64,000 nt of DNA from JALZKA01 sp963734015 (GCA_963734015.1 CAVTFG010000002.1:1-64000); one strand, 5' to 3'. Positions 52,122 through 60,180 are shown, counted from the first letter of the stretch. Program-made: numbers and translations. The notes: generated by a model from the letters alone, not told the origin.

Positions 52122-52571
52122 TTACGGAAGCTCGCCGCGCTCGATCGCCGCGAGCTGGTCGACGCGGCGCTGGTGCCGCCCGCCTTCGAACTCGGTCTCG
52201 AGCCAGACGCGCAGGATCTCCTCGGCCAGGCCGAGGCCGACGACTCGGGCGCCGAGCGACAGCACGTTCGCGTCGTTGTGCGTACGCGAGAACTCGGCGG
52301 TGTAGAGGTCATTACAGAGCGCTGCCCGTGCGCCGTCGACCTTGTTCGCGGCGATCTGCTCGCCCTGCCCGCTGCCGCCGATGACAATGCCGCGCTCGGC
52401 CCGGCCCTCAACGACCTCCTTGGCAACACCGGCGCAGATGGGCGGGTAGTCCACCGACTCGGTCGAGTCCGTCCCGCGATCGTCCACCTCATGGCCGGCG
52501 GCCTCGAGCACCCCGATCAGATGCTGTTTGAGCGGGAAGCCCGCGTGGTCCGCGCCGATCGCAATCCGCAT
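52122..52571 (-). CDS. rpiB: Ribose-5-phosphate isomerase B
   Basis: A 149-residue enzyme with MRIAIGADHAGFPLKQHLIG, the active-site GIVIGGSGQGEQIAANK and CNDLYTAEFSRTHNDANVLSLG. The family Cys is replaced by Ser in GGSGQGE, as in mycobacterial RpiB, which uses Glu as the base. It interconverts ribose-5-P and ribulose-5-P. A TATCGT box eight bases before the ATG suggests a leaderless transcript. It is the promoter-proximal gene of the RNase-inhibitor set. Confidence 0.93.
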   Translation of the reverse strand: MRIAIGADHAGFPLKQHLIGVLEAAGHEVDDRGTDSTESVDYPPICAGVAKEVVEGRAERGIVIGGSGQGEQIAANKVDGARAALCNDLYTAEFSRTHNDANVLSLGARVVGLGLAEEILRVWLETEFEGGRHQRRVDQLAAIERGELP

Positions 52572-52579
52572 CGCCGGCG

Positions 52580-52585
52580 ACGATA
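52580..52585 (-). promoter_or_regulatory. -10 box TATCGT before rpiB
   Basis: TATCGT on the minus strand is followed by eight bases and the rpiB ATG at 52571, a leaderless arrangement. Confidence 0.4.
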
Positions 52586-52618
52586 TCGCGGCGGTTGGTC
52601 GACCGCTACGCTCGCGCC

Positions 52619-53017
52619 GTGTCCGACCGCGACGTCGACGTGATGCGCGAAGGCTTCTCCCAACTCGCCGAGGAGGGTTACGAGTCGCTGCTGCCCCAGG
52701 TGCATCCGGAGTTCGAGATGACGACGCCGCCCGGCGTCGCAGCCGAGCCGCAGACTTACCGCGGGGTCGAGGGCATGCGCCGGTGGTGGGAGTCGTTCTA
52801 TGAGGTGATGGACGAGGTCCAGGTCGTGCCGAACGAGTTCCACGATGCCGGCGAAGGCCGGGTCGCCATCGCGGCCACCCTGCGCGCCACGGGCCAGTCA
52901 AGCGGCCTCGAGGCGGCGCAGTCGACCTATCTGCTCGTACACCTCCGCGACGAGCAGATCCATCGCATCGAGTTCTTCCTCACGCTCGAGGATGCGCTGG
53001 CGGCCGGGGGCGGCTAA
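52619..53017 (+). CDS. NTF2-like (SnoaL-type) protein
   Basis: A 132-residue protein with the NTF2-like cone fold: DVDVMREGFSQLAEEGYESL, EFEMTTPPGV, YRGVEGMRRWWESFYEVMDE and RVAIAATLRATGQ. Such proteins act as small-molecule isomerases, cyclases or binding modules. GTG 52619 is chosen; a TTG 24 bases earlier is possible. It is divergent from rpiB and its stop overlaps the convergent tsaC stop. No active-site pattern allows a specific call. Confidence 0.7.
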   Translation: MSDRDVDVMREGFSQLAEEGYESLLPQVHPEFEMTTPPGVAAEPQTYRGVEGMRRWWESFYEVMDEVQVVPNEFHDAGEGRVAIAATLRATGQSSGLEAAQSTYLLVHLRDEQIHRIEFFLTLEDALAAGGG

Positions 53018-53646
53018 ACCCCCTCGAGCCGCTCGACCACCTCTGCCTCGTCGAGGCCACCGGCGCGGAGTATGCGCCAGCCTCCACCCAGCTCCAGAGA
53101 AGTGACGTCGACGACGGTCGAGGGGGCGCCGGTCAGCTCGCCACCGTCGATCGCCACGTCAGCCCCCTGGATCAGCTCGCCGGGCACATCCTCGAACCGT
53201 GCGGGAGCGGGCCGGCCGCTCAGGTTTGCGGACGACTGGAAGAGGGGCGTCCCCACCCCTGTCAGCGGACCCTCGATCAGCCTTATGCCGAGCCGCTCCG
53301 GGTCCGCACGACAAGCGAGCGGATAGCGCCGCTCAGGGTTTTGCACCACGAGCGTCACCGGGCCGGGGAGCAGTGCTGCCAGCGCCGCCCGGGTCCGCTC
53401 CCCGAGGCTCCCCACGAGCTCGCGGAGGATCAGGGGGGAGAAGAAGAGGACGGCCGACGGCTTGCCGTCGTCGCGGCCCTTCAACGCGTGCAGTCGCGCG
53501 ATCGCGTCCTCCCGGAGCGGGTCGCACGCCAATCCGTAAAGCCCATCCGCCGGAAACACCGCCACGCCACCGCCCGCGACGGCTTCCTCCAGCGCGCGAC
53601 GTGCCGCGGGCGCGCCGTCTCGCTCGATCGAAAGTTCCCCGCTCAT
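53014..53646 (-). CDS. tsaC: L-threonylcarbamoyladenylate synthase (Sua5/YrdC/TsaC)
   Basis: A 210-residue YrdC-domain enzyme. It has GGVAVFPADGLYGLACDP near the N-terminus, LKGRDDGKPSAVLF with basic residues for ATP/threonine, GIRLIEGPLTGVGTPLFQ and SSANLSGRPAP. It makes threonylcarbamoyl-AMP for the t6A37 tRNA modification. The ATG overlaps the prmC stop (ATGA), the standard order prfA-prmC-tsaC. There is no C-terminal Sua5 domain, so it is the short form. Confidence 0.93.
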   Translation of the reverse strand: MSGELSIERDGAPAARRALEEAVAGGGVAVFPADGLYGLACDPLREDAIARLHALKGRDDGKPSAVLFFSPLILRELVGSLGERTRAALAALLPGPVTLVVQNPERRYPLACRADPERLGIRLIEGPLTGVGTPLFQSSANLSGRPAPARFEDVPGELIQGADVAIDGGELTGAPSTVVDVTSLELGGGWRILRAGGLDEAEVVERLEGV

Positions 53647-54488
53647 CCCCTGCGGCCGACGACGGCGCGCTCGATGCCTGCGAGGTCGTGGCGCACGTCG
53701 TCCGGCTCGAAGCCCGCCCGTCGCACGAGCTCCGCGACGGTGCGCCACTGCCCCTCCCCCACCTCGAGCCCGATCGCACCCGCACGAAGATCCGACACCG
53801 ACAGCTCTACCAGCAGGGCCTCGATCGCCTCGAGCCCCGTCGGCCCCGGTGTGAGCGCCCCCCGTGGCTCGAAGTCGCGCAGCTCGGGCGCCAGCGACGC
53901 CCAGTCGCGGGCGCTCACGTAGGGCAGGTTCGCCAGCACCAGGTCGAAATCTCCCCCGCGCGGCAGCGATCCCGAGGCGAAGCTCACGCGATCGGCCAAT
54001 CCGAGGCGCTCCGCGTTCGCCCTCGCCACGTCGAGCACCTCGGGATAGATGTCGGTCGCCAGGACGGTTGCGCCGGGCAGCTCGTCCGCGATCGCCAGCG
54101 CGATCGCACCAGAGCCGGTTCCGACGTCCAGCACGGTTGCGGGCTGCAGCTCGAGCGCGAGCTCGACGAGCAGCTCCGACTCCGGCCGCGGAATCAGAAC
54201 GCGGCGATCGACCGCGAGCTCGATGTTGCGGAAGCCGCGACGCCCGGTGATGTAGGCGACCGGCTCCCTCCGCAGCCGGCGGCGCACAAGCTCGGCGAAC
54301 ACCCGCCCGGGCCCCGCCTCCAGTGGGTCGGCCCCGCCCGCGGCGAGCTGCGCACGCGTCCGTCCCGTCGCCTCCGCCAGGAGCAGCTCGGCATCGAGGC
54401 GCGGCGACTCCACCCCGGCCGCGCCGAGCGCGTCGGTGGCCGCCACCAGGGCGTCGGCCACCGAGCCGGGTGACGTCGCCGGGGCCAT
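53643..54488 (-). CDS. prmC: Release factor glutamine methyltransferase
   Basis: A 281-residue methyltransferase with the PrmC N-terminal helical domain (LDAELLLAEATGRTRAQLAA), the SAM-binding VLDVGTGSGAIALAIADELP and the catalytic motif NLPYVSARDW, where the usual NPPY has Leu. It methylates the Gln of the GGQ motif of release factors, including the adjacent prfA product. The prfA and prmC genes share a base (stop/start at 54488). Identification is firm. Confidence 0.93.
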   Translation of the reverse strand: MAPATSPGSVADALVAATDALGAAGVESPRLDAELLLAEATGRTRAQLAAGGADPLEAGPGRVFAELVRRRLRREPVAYITGRRGFRNIELAVDRRVLIPRPESELLVELALELQPATVLDVGTGSGAIALAIADELPGATVLATDIYPEVLDVARANAERLGLADRVSFASGSLPRGGDFDLVLANLPYVSARDWASLAPELRDFEPRGALTPGPTGLEAIEALLVELSVSDLRAGAIGLEVGEGQWRTVAELVRRAGFEPDDVRHDLAGIERAVVGRRG

Positions 54489-55558
54489 CAGCCCCCGTCA
54501 GTCTGGGCCGCGAGCAGCGCCCGCTTCTCCTCGGCCTCGAGCGCGTCCGTGAACTCGCCGAGGGAGCCGCCGAGGATCTCGTCGAGATTGTGCGCCGTCA
54601 GCTTCACCCGGTGGTCGGTCACGCGGCCCTGCGGGAAGTTGTACGTGCGGATCTTCTCCGAGCGCTCCCCGGTGCCCACCTGCGACCGGCGCTCGGCGGC
54701 GATCTCCGCAGCCTGCTCGGCGAGCTTCCGCTCGTACAGCCGCGCACGCATGACCCGCATCGCCTTCTCCCGGTTCTGGAGCTGGGACTTCTCGTCCTGC
54801 ATCGAGACCACGATCCCCGTCGGCTTGTGCGTGAGGCGCACGGCCGAGTCCGTCGTGTTGACCGACTGGCCCCCGGGTCCGGACGAGCGGTAGACGTCCA
54901 CCTGCAGGTCGTTGGGGTCGACGTCCACCTCGACCTCCTCGGCCTCCGGCAGCACGGCGACGGTTGCCGTCGAGGTGTGGATCCGGCCCTGCGACTCCGT
55001 CTTCGGCACGCGCTGCACGCGATGCGTCCCGCCCTCGAACTTGAAGACCGAGTACGCACCGTCTCCCTTGACCGCGAACGTCGCCTCCTTGAACCCGCCG
55101 ACGTCCGCGGGCGAGAGCGAGAGGTCCTCCGTGGTGAAGCCCCGCTGTTCGGCATAGCGGGTGAGCATCTTGTAGAGGTCGCCCGCGAAGAGCGCCGCCT
55201 CGTCCCCGCCGGTGCCCGCGCGCAGCTCGACGATGACGTTCTTCTCATCGTTCGGGTCGGTTTCCACCATGGCCAGGCGGATCGCCTCCTCGAGCTCCTC
55301 GATCCGCTCCGGCGCCTCGTCGACGACGGCCCGCAGCTCCGGGTCGTCGCCGTCCTCGGCGAGGAGCTCGCGGGCGCCCTCCAGGTCGTCGCGGAGCGTG
55401 CGCCACTCGGCCGCAAGCTGGTGCGCCGACTGGAGGCGTTGGTATTCCCGCCCGACCTCGGCGTAGCGCCCCTGGTCGGCGATCACCCCGGGGTCGGCCA
55501 TCTGGCCTTCGAGCTCGGCGAACCGGCTCTCGATCTGCTCGACGAGCTGCTCGATCAT
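54488..55558 (-). CDS. prfA: Peptide chain release factor 1
   Basis: A 356-residue class I release factor. The catalytic GGQ is at residues 229-231 in SSGPGGQSVNTTDSAVRLTH. The codon-recognition domain carries the usual RF1 tripeptide region; the N-terminal coiled-coil has a normal length. It reads UAG and UAA. The gene starts 48 bases after the DUF1385 stub and is followed by prmC, the enzyme that modifies it. Confidence 0.95.
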   Translation of the reverse strand: MIEQLVEQIESRFAELEGQMADPGVIADQGRYAEVGREYQRLQSAHQLAAEWRTLRDDLEGARELLAEDGDDPELRAVVDEAPERIEELEEAIRLAMVETDPNDEKNVIVELRAGTGGDEAALFAGDLYKMLTRYAEQRGFTTEDLSLSPADVGGFKEATFAVKGDGAYSVFKFEGGTHRVQRVPKTESQGRIHTSTATVAVLPEAEEVEVDVDPNDLQVDVYRSSGPGGQSVNTTDSAVRLTHKPTGIVVSMQDEKSQLQNREKAMRVMRARLYERKLAEQAAEIAAERRSQVGTGERSEKIRTYNFPQGRVTDHRVKLTAHNLDEILGGSLGEFTDALEAEEKRALLAAQTDGG

Positions 55559-55606
55559 GGTCCGACTGAGGCTAACGCGGACGCTCGTCTCAGCGGTAGT
55601 GCGCCA

Positions 55607-55810
55607 CTAGGCCACGACCTCGATCGAGTCCACGCGGCGAACCTCGTCCTCGGGGCTCTCGACCGCGGGCCTGCGGACGGCGACCGACCAGGTCGAGACT
55701 CCGCGCATCATCACGCCCTCCAGCACGGCCTGCCCGCCGACCGGCACGTCGCGGCCGGCCACCGGCTTGCCGTCGGGCATGCGCGCCTCGGCCAGACACC
55801 GTGGGTCCAT
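55607..55810 (-). pseudogene. Truncated DUF1385 protein (N-terminal stub)
   Basis: This frame encodes 67 residues with the full-length family's N-terminal signature VGGQAVLEGVMMRGVSTWSV, then AVRRP. DUF1385 proteins are multi-helix membrane proteins of about 300 residues normally sited between rpmE and prfA, exactly the position here. The frame ends at VEVVA-type sequence 48 bases before prfA, so about 230 residues with all membrane helices are absent, and there is no room for them in another frame. It is probably a deletion remnant. A short functional peptide is possible but unsupported. Confidence 0.65.
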
Positions 55811-55852
55811 CGCTATTGGGATCGGCAGCCGGCCGGCTGCGCTTGACCCGAG

Positions 55853-56059
55853 CTACTTCTGGCTGCGCGCCGCGCGCCGGCGGAAGCGCTCCACCCGGCC
55901 GCCGGTGTCGACCAGCTTCTGTTTGCCCGTGTAGAACGGGTGGCACTCGGAGCAGATCTCCACGTGGAGGTCCGACTTCGTCGAGCGCGTGTAGAACTCG
56001 TTGCCGCACGAGCAATGCACGTGCGCGAGAACGTATTCGGGGTGGATTCCGGTCTTCAT
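55853..56059 (-). CDS. rpmE: Ribosomal protein bL31 (zinc form)
   Basis: A 68-residue protein beginning MKTGIHPEYV, with zinc ligands Cys16, Cys18, Cys36 and Cys39 in VHCSCGNEF and EICSECHPFYTGKQK. This is the C+ type; a zinc-free paralog may be induced under zinc starvation elsewhere. The conserved VERFRRR end is present. It is the first gene of the rpmE-prfA-prmC-tsaC set, with a TAAACT box 11 bases upstream that could be its promoter. Confidence 0.95.
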   Translation of the reverse strand: MKTGIHPEYVLAHVHCSCGNEFYTRSTKSDLHVEICSECHPFYTGKQKLVDTGGRVERFRRRAARSQK

Positions 56060-56073
56060 CGGGAAGTTCCAGT

Positions 56074-56604
56074 TTAGCCGCCGTCTTCGAGCTCGACCTC
56101 GACCGCGATCGCCGCGCCCTCGCGCGAGACCGTGCGCACGGGGCCGAGCGATTCCAGTAGGGACATCATCGCCTCGTTCTCGACCAGCAGCATCGCCTCG
56201 AACTTCCTCACCCCGAGCTCTCGCGCCCGCTCGGCCAGCAGCCGGCTCAGTGCCTTCCCCAGCCCTCGACCCTGCCAAGGGTCGACGACGATCACCGCGG
56301 CTTCGGCGACCTCATCGTCGTCCGGGAGACGGACGAACCGGGCCACCCCGACCGCCTCGCCTCCGTCCTCGTCAACCGCCAGAAGCGCCTCGTGGTCGCG
56401 GTGGTCGATCTCAAGGAGATACCGCAGCTGGGACTCCGAGAAGCGCTCCACCGGGGTCATGAAGCGCTTGTAGAGCGACTCCGCGCTCGCGTGCTGGAGG
56501 CCACTCAGGAACCGGCCGCGATCATCGACGTGGAGCGGCGCTACGAGCACGGAGCTCCCGTCGCCCAGCTCGACCACGGAGGTTCTCGGCGCGCCGGATT
56601 CCAT
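56074..56604 (-). CDS. GNAT-family acetyltransferase
   Basis: A 176-residue GNAT protein: YKRFMTPVERFSESQLRYLL at the N-terminus, ALLAVDEDGGEAVGVARFVR, VIVVDPWQGRGLGKALSRLL (acetyl-CoA motif QGRGLG) and LGVRKFEAMLLVENEAMMSL. The YKRF pattern is shared with the acetyltransferase domains fused to acyl-CoA synthetases in protein acetylation, but here it stands alone. The TACCTT box six bases before ATG 56604 suggests a leaderless mRNA. It lies 15 bases from rpmE in the same direction. Confidence 0.82.
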   Translation of the reverse strand: MESGAPRTSVVELGDGSSVLVAPLHVDDRGRFLSGLQHASAESLYKRFMTPVERFSESQLRYLLEIDHRDHEALLAVDEDGGEAVGVARFVRLPDDDEVAEAAVIVVDPWQGRGLGKALSRLLAERARELGVRKFEAMLLVENEAMMSLLESLGPVRTVSREGAAIAVEVELEDGG

Positions 56605-56610
56605 CCGGCG

Positions 56611-56616
56611 AAGGTA
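56611..56616 (-). promoter_or_regulatory. -10 box TACCTT before the GNAT gene
   Basis: TACCTT on the minus strand lies six bases before the ATG at 56604, fitting a leaderless transcript for this gene. Confidence 0.35.
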
Positions 56617-56658
56617 GCGGGAGTCAGGCCGGCCGGCTTGGAAGCAGCCCGGCGACCT

Positions 56659-56699
56659 CCTCGAACACGCGCCTCCCCCCGGAGGGCACGTGTTCGAGG
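56659..56699 (-). terminator. Strong hairpin after the first DUF2294 gene
   Basis: CCTCGAACACG (56659-56669) pairs perfectly with CGTGTTCGAGG (56689-56699), and GCCTCCC/GGAGGGC continues inside with bulges. It lies between the stop at 56739 and the GNAT start, so it should end the DUF2294 transcript. It lacks a U-run. Confidence 0.6.
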
Positions 56700-56738
56700 A
56701 CTTCGGTCGCGGTCTCCCTGGGCGATCTGCGAGCGGCA

Positions 56739-57176
56739 TCAGCCAAGGCGCTCGTCCTCCGTGTCGGCCGTTGTCACCTCGACCGCTCCCACCGGACCGA
56801 CGGGCTCGTCGAGGCAGAACACCTCGATCGCCAGATCCGGGCCCACGTGGGCCTGGCTCATGAACGCAACGACCTTGCGGTCGGTGAGGTGCTCGATCGT
56901 GGAGGTGAAGCGGTCGGCGACAGCATCCTGGAACGCCGCGCGCATCTCGCGCACGACGTCGCCCTTCCCGCGCGCGAAGAGGGTCTTCTCCACCGTGGTC
57001 AGTCCGTCGCGCAGCACGCAGATGACGAGGTCGTCCAGCACGTAGGTCTTGGCGCCGGTCGGGCCCTTGCCGAAGTGCTCGCTGTAGAGGCCGACGATCG
57101 CGCTCGAGATCCGGCGCAGGTTCTCGCCGGTCAGCTCCGGGCCGTCGTCGTTGGTTGCGGATGGGGCGTCGGTCAT
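56739..57176 (-). CDS. DUF2294/MpsC-family protein, copy A
   Basis: A 145-residue soluble protein. The family core is GKGPTGAKTYVLDDLVICVL, RDGLTTVEKTLFARG, FQDAVADRFTSTIEHLT and VAFMSQAHVGPDLAIEVFCL. DUF2294 (now MpsC, after the third gene of a staphylococcal membrane-potential operon) has no proven function. The MpsA and MpsB partners are not in this window. By hand count 81 of 98 core residues are identical to copy B, so these two are recent duplicates. An 18-bp palindrome lies upstream. ATG 57176. Confidence 0.82.
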   Translation of the reverse strand: MTDAPSATNDDGPELTGENLRRISSAIVGLYSEHFGKGPTGAKTYVLDDLVICVLRDGLTTVEKTLFARGKGDVVREMRAAFQDAVADRFTSTIEHLTDRKVVAFMSQAHVGPDLAIEVFCLDEPVGPVGAVEVTTADTEDERLG

Positions 57177-57306
57177 GCGGGTCGGTCTCGGATGAGTGCC
57201 GCTCGCGCGAAAATGCCAGCGGCTTGGCTTCATCAGAGCCCAACCCCAGCCTCTCTCGGAACCCGGGTCCGTACTCCGTCAAATTGGTTCAGCCCCAGCC
57301 GTCCCT

Positions 57307-57324
57307 GCGGAACTCGAGTTCCGC
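57307..57324. promoter_or_regulatory. Perfect 18-bp palindrome in the DUF2294 A/B gap
   Basis: GCGGAACTCGAGTTCCGC is its own reverse complement. A second inverted repeat, TGCCGT-CATCAT-ACGGCA, lies at 57339-57356. Both are in the gap before copy A and could be operators or parts of a terminator for copy B. Confidence 0.5.
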
Positions 57325-57385
57325 GGTGCAGCGGGTTCTGCCGTCATCATACGGCAACCCGACCGTAGGGCAACCCGGAGCAGCT

Positions 57386-57820
57386 CTATGCGCCGCCGAC
57401 GGCTTCCTCGTCGGAAGCCTCGGTCTCATGCGAGCCGTTCGCGGCCACCGCGCCGTCGAGGAAGAACACCTCGATCGCGAGGTCCGGCCCCACGTGCGCC
57501 TGGCTCATGAACGCGACGACCCTTCTGCCAGTCAGCTCCTCGACGACTCCGGTGAACCGGTCGGAGACCGCGTCCTGGAACGCCGCGCGCATCTCCCGCA
57601 CAGCGTCCCCGCGGCCCTGCTCGAAGAGGGTCTTCTCCACCGTGGTCAGTCCGTCGCGCATGACGCAGATGACCAGGTCGTCGAGCACGTAGGTCTTGGC
57701 GCCGGTCGGGCCCTTGCCGAAATGCTCGCGGTAGAGGCGAACCATCGAGTTCGAGATCCCGGCCAGAACCTGGCCCCGTGGTTGGAACTCTGCCTCTCTC
57801 TGTGTTTCGGGGCTGTTCAT
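57386..57820 (-). CDS. DUF2294/MpsC-family protein, copy B
   Basis: A 144-residue protein with the same core as copy A: SMVRLYREHFGKGPTGAKTY, VICVMRDGLTTVEKTLFEQG and VVAFMSQAHVGPDLAIEVFF. The N- and C-terminal tails differ (Gln/Glu-rich start; Ala/Ser/Glu-rich end). ATG 57820 follows AAGGCG; ATG 57835 would add five residues. It lies between copies A and C, each in its own 190-210-base spaced unit, so each may have its own promoter. Function unknown. Confidence 0.82.
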   Translation of the reverse strand: MNSPETQREAEFQPRGQVLAGISNSMVRLYREHFGKGPTGAKTYVLDDLVICVMRDGLTTVEKTLFEQGRGDAVREMRAAFQDAVSDRFTGVVEELTGRRVVAFMSQAHVGPDLAIEVFFLDGAVAANGSHETEASDEEAVGGA

Positions 57821-58007
57821 GTCTTCGCCTTGCATGGTCTGATCCGACCGCGGAACGCCTTCGGGCCGGCGCGCTGCGCCTCGATCTCCCGGAAACCCGC
57901 CCCAGGCTTGCTCTCAGAACCTGCGGGCCTGCTTCGTCGCTCTCGTGCTCCTCAGCGCCCCGTCCCCCATCCCGTCGCGCTTCAGCTCATCTCAGGCAGT
58001 TTTACCA

Positions 58008-58418
58008 TCATTCGGGCGTTTCGTGCGAACCGTTGGTGCCCGTAGGCCCGTCAAGGAAGAAGACCTCGATGGTCAGCTCGGGATCCACGTTTGCCTGGCT
58101 CAGGAACGCAACCACGCGCCTGCCGGTGAGCTCCTCGACCATGCCCCGCAGCTGCTCCTCGACCGCGTCCTGGAACCTGACCCGCATTTCCCGGACGAAC
58201 TCGCTCTGGCCCCGGTCGCGGAGCGTTCGCTCGACCGGCGTCAGACCGTCACGCAGGACGCAGAAGACCAGGTCGTCCATGACGTATGTCTTCGCGCCGG
58301 TCGGCCCTCGGCCGAAGCTTTCGCGGTGCAGGCCGACGATCGAGTTCGAGATCTGCTCCAGCAGCTCGCCCTTCCGCATTGGCCCGGGCGCTCTGGCCGG
58401 AGATTCTCCGGCTTCCAT
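58008..58418 (-). CDS. DUF2294/MpsC-family protein, copy C
   Basis: A 136-residue member that is more diverged than A and B: SIVGLHRESFGRGPTGAKTY, FCVLRDGLTPVERTLRDRGQ and VVAFLSQANVDPELTIEVFF. The change of HVGPDL to NVDPEL is shared by neither neighbour. The same invariant residues (GPTGAKTY, RDGLT, RVVAF) remain, so it should still fold. ATG 58418 is used. It lies 55 bases from the ETF-QO stop, the next gene upstream on this strand's downstream side being copy B. Confidence 0.8.
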   Translation of the reverse strand: MEAGESPARAPGPMRKGELLEQISNSIVGLHRESFGRGPTGAKTYVMDDLVFCVLRDGLTPVERTLRDRGQSEFVREMRVRFQDAVEEQLRGMVEELTGRRVVAFLSQANVDPELTIEVFFLDGPTGTNGSHETPE

Positions 58419-58472
58419 ATGGATGGCATACCACACTCAGGGGCCGGTTCAAACCCCTAACGCCCCGGCGGT

Positions 58473-60170
58473 TCAGGTCTCCTGGTAGAGGGGGCCGTCG
58501 CCGCCCTCGGGCAGCGTCAGGCGCCCGCCCTTGGCGGTGATCGCGCCGCACTGAACGCAGTTCGAGGCGGTCACGTTTACATCGACCTCGGGCGAGTTCG
58601 ACTCGAGCTGGTCCGCGGGGATCTCGTAGACCTGCGCCGGGCACATCGAGACCCAGGTCTGGGCGATCTCGCGCGGTACGTGCGACTGGATCCGGACGTG
58701 GTTCGGGGCGTCGTCGCGGGTCGCGTTGCCCGAGAGGAAAACGGATGAGAGCTTGTCGAAGACGTACTCGCCGTCGGGCTCGGGATAGCGGTCCTTGGCG
58801 TCGCCGATGAACATCTCGACCTCCGAGTCGGGCTCGGTCCGCTTGTGGCCCGGCGGCAGAGCTCCACCGGAGAGCAGCCAGGCGTTGGCGATCGCGCCGA
58901 AGGCGACGAACCCCTTGTCTCCGTGCTGGCGCACGTTCCGCGACTTGTAGAGGTCCTTCTCGATGTCCGACTTGCGGACGCGCTCCTCGTAGCCTTCGAA
59001 GTTCACGGAATACGGGTCCCTCCGCAGGCTCTCGACGATCGCCTCCGCCGCGTAGATACCGGCGTGCATCCCGTAATGGATCCCCTTCAGGTAGGGGATG
59101 TTGCACATGGAGACGTTGTCTCCGCACATGACCATGCCGGGCACCGCCAACCTGCGCGGCATGGACCAGTAGCCGCCGGAGGGAATCGTCTTCGCCCCCC
59201 AGCCGACCCGCTTGCCGCCATCGAGGAGATCACGCACGAATGGGTGCGTCTTCAACTGCTGGAGCAGGTCGTGGCACGAGAATGTCGCGTCCGTCGTGTC
59301 GAGGCCTGCAACCATCCCGATGCAGAGCTTGTCCTCGCCCATCGGATAGATGAACGATCCGCCGAACTCGTTGTACTTCGGCCCGGGCCGGAGGGGCCAG
59401 TTCATGGTGTGGATCACGCGATCGAGCGGCTTCGGAACCTCCCAGACCTCCTTGACGCCGATCTCCCAGCGCTTGGGATCCACTGCCAGGTCGTAGTGGC
59501 TGATCGCCGCGTCCGTCAGGTGGCCGATCGTTCCCTCGGCGAGCACCGTCGCCTTCGCGATCAGGTCGGACCCGGGCTCGAAGTTGGGACGCTCGTTGCC
59601 CTCGCGATCGCGGCCCTTGTCGCCCGAGCGGACCCCGCGGACGATCCGATCCTCGACCAGGAGCTTGTCGGCGGCGGTCTCCGTGAGGATGTAGGCGCCG
59701 GCCTCCTCCGCCCTGTCGGCCAGGAATCTCGAGAGCTTCGAGACCGAGGTCACGTAGTTCCCGTGGTTCCGAAAATTCGGCGGCGGCGGCTTCAACGGGA
59801 TCGCCCGCTTCTTGGTCAGGAGATAGACCGCGTCCTTCTCGACCTTCTGGTAAACGGGCCAGTCCTCCGGGTCGAGGTCCGGGAACAGCTCCTGCATCGC
59901 CGACGGCCGCATGTTGGCGCCCGAGACGTTGTGGGCGCCGCAGGCCTTGCCCTTCTCGAGCACGGCCACGGGGATCTCGCCCAGCATCTCCGTGAGCTCG
60001 GGCTCGTCCTCGAGCAGCTGCATGAGCTTGTTCGCGCACGCGAGTCCGGCGGGCCCGCCGCCGACGATCACGATCCCGGCTTCGAGACGCTCGTCCTCGG
60101 GGTCGGTGGGCGGGCCGACGACGTCCTCCGGGTCGAACGGAGGCGGGAACTTTGCCGGCGCTACGGCCAT
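58473..60170 (-). CDS. Electron-transfer-flavoprotein:ubiquinone oxidoreductase (ETF-QO)
   Basis: A 565-residue FAD enzyme: GIVIVGGGPAGLACANKLMQ at the N-terminus, EKGKACGAHNVSGANM, GGSFIYPMGEDKLCIGMVAG and GDNVSMCNIPYLKGIHYGMH. It passes electrons from ETF to the quinone pool at the membrane. The C-terminal ferredoxin-like part has only three of four cluster cysteines: Cys510, Cys538 and Cys541; the fourth position is Ile544 (NCVQCGAI). The rest of the PEGG-GP-Y ending is normal. It lies 10 bases from etfA in the same direction. Confidence 0.88.
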   Translation of the reverse strand: MAVAPAKFPPPFDPEDVVGPPTDPEDERLEAGIVIVGGGPAGLACANKLMQLLEDEPELTEMLGEIPVAVLEKGKACGAHNVSGANMRPSAMQELFPDLDPEDWPVYQKVEKDAVYLLTKKRAIPLKPPPPNFRNHGNYVTSVSKLSRFLADRAEEAGAYILTETAADKLLVEDRIVRGVRSGDKGRDREGNERPNFEPGSDLIAKATVLAEGTIGHLTDAAISHYDLAVDPKRWEIGVKEVWEVPKPLDRVIHTMNWPLRPGPKYNEFGGSFIYPMGEDKLCIGMVAGLDTTDATFSCHDLLQQLKTHPFVRDLLDGGKRVGWGAKTIPSGGYWSMPRRLAVPGMVMCGDNVSMCNIPYLKGIHYGMHAGIYAAEAIVESLRRDPYSVNFEGYEERVRKSDIEKDLYKSRNVRQHGDKGFVAFGAIANAWLLSGGALPPGHKRTEPDSEVEMFIGDAKDRYPEPDGEYVFDKLSSVFLSGNATRDDAPNHVRIQSHVPREIAQTWVSMCPAQVYEIPADQLESNSPEVDVNVTASNCVQCGAITAKGGRLTLPEGGDGPLYQET

Positions 60171-60180
60171 GGGTTCGGGC

